From assembly GCA_947034885.2 (NCBI GenBank), contig OX344750.2, positions 7,360,501-7,424,500 of the forward strand: 64,000 nt of DNA, given 5' to 3'. This stretch comes from Thuidium tamariscinum (taxonomy: Eukaryota > Streptophyta > Bryopsida > Hypnales > Thuidiaceae). This document shows positions 61,741-64,000 of the stretch, piece after piece. The translations under genes and the position numbers were made by a program. The notes below the pieces were generated by a model, which did not search any database, was not told where the DNA came from, and worked only from the letters and a program-made list of their open reading frames with translations. Every line of letters begins with the position of its first letter. Position 1 is the stretch's first letter.

Positions 61741-62123
61741 ACTTCTTTTATTATAAATTTCATGTGAACCCTAAGTGTTCATTTCTACTTTAGAAGGAAA
61801 AAACTTCTTTGATATTTATGATTAGAATGATTTACATCAATTGTTCTTTAGGTTCAATTTTTCTTTTGCATCTACCTATGAAGTACCTAAGCCAATAACA
61901 ATGTACTTATAGCTATGTCCTATAAAAACAATGGATTATAAAGTATGCTTTAATTTACAACCTTCCAAAGAACTTCCAACAATTATGGTATTGAATGATT
62001 TTGTAATTCCTATATATTTATACAAAAATTCATACAAACATAAAAATAATGCATTCCAAAGGACAACAAAAAACCTAAGAAATTTAAATAATAATTTTTT
62101 TTCCAAAGTAAAACCTTCGAGGA

Positions 62124-62272
62124 TAATAGGGGTGCTTCAGTGGAACCAATTGTTCAACAATGCACTCACCACATATACTTGAAGGGTAAACAATGTAAGA
62201 ACTTCAAGTATAATAGGGGTGCTTTGGAATCAATTGTTCAACTATGCACTCACCACATATACTTGAAGGGTA
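62124..62272 (+). repeat. Two-copy 87-bp tandem duplication
   Basis: TAATAGGGGTGCTT starts at 62124 and 62211. Both copies continue through CACTCACCACATATACTTG. Copy 2 has a small deletion. Lies between the Harbinger relic and the oxygenase-like gene. Confidence 0.8.
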
Positions 62273-62618
62273 AAAAATATTGAAAGATAGTATTTAAAAA
62301 TATATATTAATACAGAAATTATGACACACATAAAATTGGAGATCCTAAATATTTGAAGAATTATGTGCTTATGTTATACTTATTATAATGTAAAAGATAA
62401 ATATTTTATTTATAATTCCTTAGTAACATATCCAAAATAAATTAACAACTCATCTTTTGAGCAAGTAGATCCACTCTTCTATAATTTTTTCCTTAGAAAT
62501 GGAAGGGAAAGGAATTCAAGACTTAAATACCATTCTTTGCAAGATCATTTAAAAAAAATTCAAATACATAGAAGGGACACTCTAAACCTTTTCTTTTAAC
62601 AACAACTATTTCCAAGCA

Positions 62619-62749
62619 AATGTAAAAGTCTACTTTTATTTTTTTAAAGAAAGTGAAAGTAACCTTATATTCAACATGCCTTTTACATTAAAAAAAGTAT
62701 TAGGATTTTAAAGTAAAAGAAACAAAAAATGTTCTTCCCAACTATAAAA
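62619..62749 (+). promoter_or_regulatory. Promoter with TATA box and AANGTAAAAG motifs
   Basis: TATAAAA at 62743-62749 is 122 bases before the ATG. AATGTAAAAG occurs at 62619-62628, inverted at 62680-62689, and AAAGTAAAAG at 62710-62719. These are the same motifs as in the promoter of the 7041 gene. Confidence 0.5.
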
Positions 62750-62870
62750 GAGGTACAAAGAGCCATTCAAAGTATTGTGTACCTTCACAACCTTCAAGTT
62801 TTCACAAGTAGTTCTTATTAGTGAGTTCTCATTTTATTCATTGTTTTTGGAAGATTAAAAACAATCTACA

Positions 62871-64000
62871 ATGACAAAAGAGTCAAGGCAAATGCGTAGA
62901 GGCAAACGTAATGCTAACACAAAGTTAAAATCACATTCAAAATTAAGGAAAGAAAGAACACTACAAAATATCAAAGATAGAATTGATGCACAAGATGATG
63001 GGGAAACATTTGTAGTAACACTACCTAAAAATTTGGAAGACGATGCTTGGGATGGAAAAACTATGGATAAAATTCCAAACGACTATAGGATGTATCATGA
63101 ACATAAAATAGCCATTCAAGATAGTGACATGAAAGAAATTGTTCTTGTTGTTTCTTTTACAAAATTTGAAGACATTGAAGATACAAAGGAATATGAAGAT
63201 TTTGAGAAGTTAACCATGTCCCTAGCAAAATTGAAGGAGGGACAATCGGGTTTCATACAAAAAAATAAGGCAAAGATTGATGGCAAAATGTTTGCCTAGG
63301 GGTGGAGAGGGGGGATGGATTCAGGAAAAACAATGGGTCAATACACAATGGGCTGTGGCATTCAAAACTCTGAAGAAGCCATAGTTGAATGGGAAGAACA
63401 ACAAGTGGATTTGGTCAAGTGGATTTCTCTATTTTATGAAACCAAATTCAAGAAATTGGTTGAATGCCTTTATATTAAAATACGTAATGAGGCAATAGAA
63501 GTGGGTGTTCCATTACTAGGTCAAATTGAATATGTAGACCTACAACAACATTTTGAAAGATTTACAAGCAATTTGACATACACCGTAAATGATTTTTCCA
63601 ATAAATTCCATCAGGATGAAGACCATAGTTCTTACGCATTTGGAATTTGGGCACCTACAGAAGAAAAGGGTGGAAGATTGGCAAAACTTAGACATGGATT
63701 TCAATTGTTGTTCCTACTTACAAATTGTATGTTGACTTTGGAAAATGTGATGGTGTTGTGCAAATCATTTGGCAAGCCAATTCCGACCTACATGCCACTT
63801 TGAAATCAACAACGGCAAAAGGTTTCACTCGAGTTGGAACATCTGTCCAAATAACAAAAACCTTGGTACAAAGGGTAGAATTATTGAAGAAAGACCAAGA
63901 AGATGGAAAAGATGTAAACTCAAGAGTACGTGGAGTACAAGAAATAGTAGAAGCTAAGAGGCAAAAACTTGGATCAAACATAAATTTAGATATTCAAAAA
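62871..64000 (+). pseudogene. TET/JBP-like 2OG-Fe(II) oxygenase, interrupted, runs off window
   Basis: The first frame (62871-63299, 142 residues) starts with a basic stretch (MRRGKRNANTKLKSHSK) and ends at TAG. The same frame continues without another stop to 63803 and contains NKFHQDEDHSSYAFGIW. Near 63690-63710 homology shifts frame and goes on to the window edge with YVDFGKCDGVVQIIW, DLHATLK and FTRVGTSVQI. HxD (codons at 63609 and 63615), a later His (63791-63793) and Arg (63830-63832) fit the iron- and 2-oxoglutarate-binding set of the Tet-like family expanded with transposons in fungi and some algae and basal plants (recalled). One stop and one frameshift suggest a pseudogene, but an unseen intron could explain either. 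Confidence 0.6.

Noticed and set aside
1..64000. tRNA, rRNA and CRISPR signals
   Set aside because: No tRNA-like cloverleaf boxes, rRNA stretches or regularly spaced identical repeats with unique spacers were seen by eye.

Overview
This is a nuclear window from a plant, most likely a moss or another bryophyte. Genes are GC-richer, have several introns with ordinary GT-AG junctions, and sit as islands in long AT-rich, transposon-derived DNA. Plant marks include a telo-box, box C/D snoRNAs whose guides match 25S rRNA, a plant-type LRR protein, a PIF/Harbinger relic and a TKL kinase resembling those of moss immune receptors. The species cannot be fixed from sequence alone. All exon models were built by hand from reading frame and splice-site consensus.

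Layout. 1-960: cluster of box C/D snoRNAs, two types in two copies each, behind a telo-box. 1.7-3.0 kb (-): secreted LRR protein. 7.0-7.7 kb (+): secreted protein made of about 42-residue tandem repeats. 9-18 kb: AT-rich repeats with nested short TIR elements. 12.6-13.3 kb (-): secreted Cys-rich protein. 18.8-22.5 kb (-): an IRG-like GTPase gene directly downstream of a TKL kinase gene. 23.1 kb: a 91-nt foldback behind a TATA box. 25.2-27.5 kb (-): SEL1-repeat protein with a mitochondrial-type N-terminus. 31.3-34.2 kb: a broken paralogue of the repeat protein between inverted 78-bp arms. 36.7-39.3 kb (+): basic, probably nuclear protein whose first intron is built of tandem repeats that copy its own splice site. 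44.4-47.0 kb (-): AT-hook-type protein with a conserved C-terminal domain. 47-60 kb: gene-poor, repeat-rich DNA with a 21-G run, a 147-bp duplication, a decamer-periodic array and a minisatellite. 60.2-61.7 kb (+): decayed PIF/Harbinger transposase. 62.9-64.0 kb (+): a TET/JBP-like 2OG-Fe(II) oxygenase reading frame broken by a stop and a frameshift, running off the window.

The most interesting points are the kinase/IRG gene pair (two immunity-type modules 233 bp apart on one strand), the repeat-protein family with its stop-bearing paralogue, the candidate MIRNA foldback, the snoRNA cluster and the broken TET/JBP-like gene near a transposase relic.
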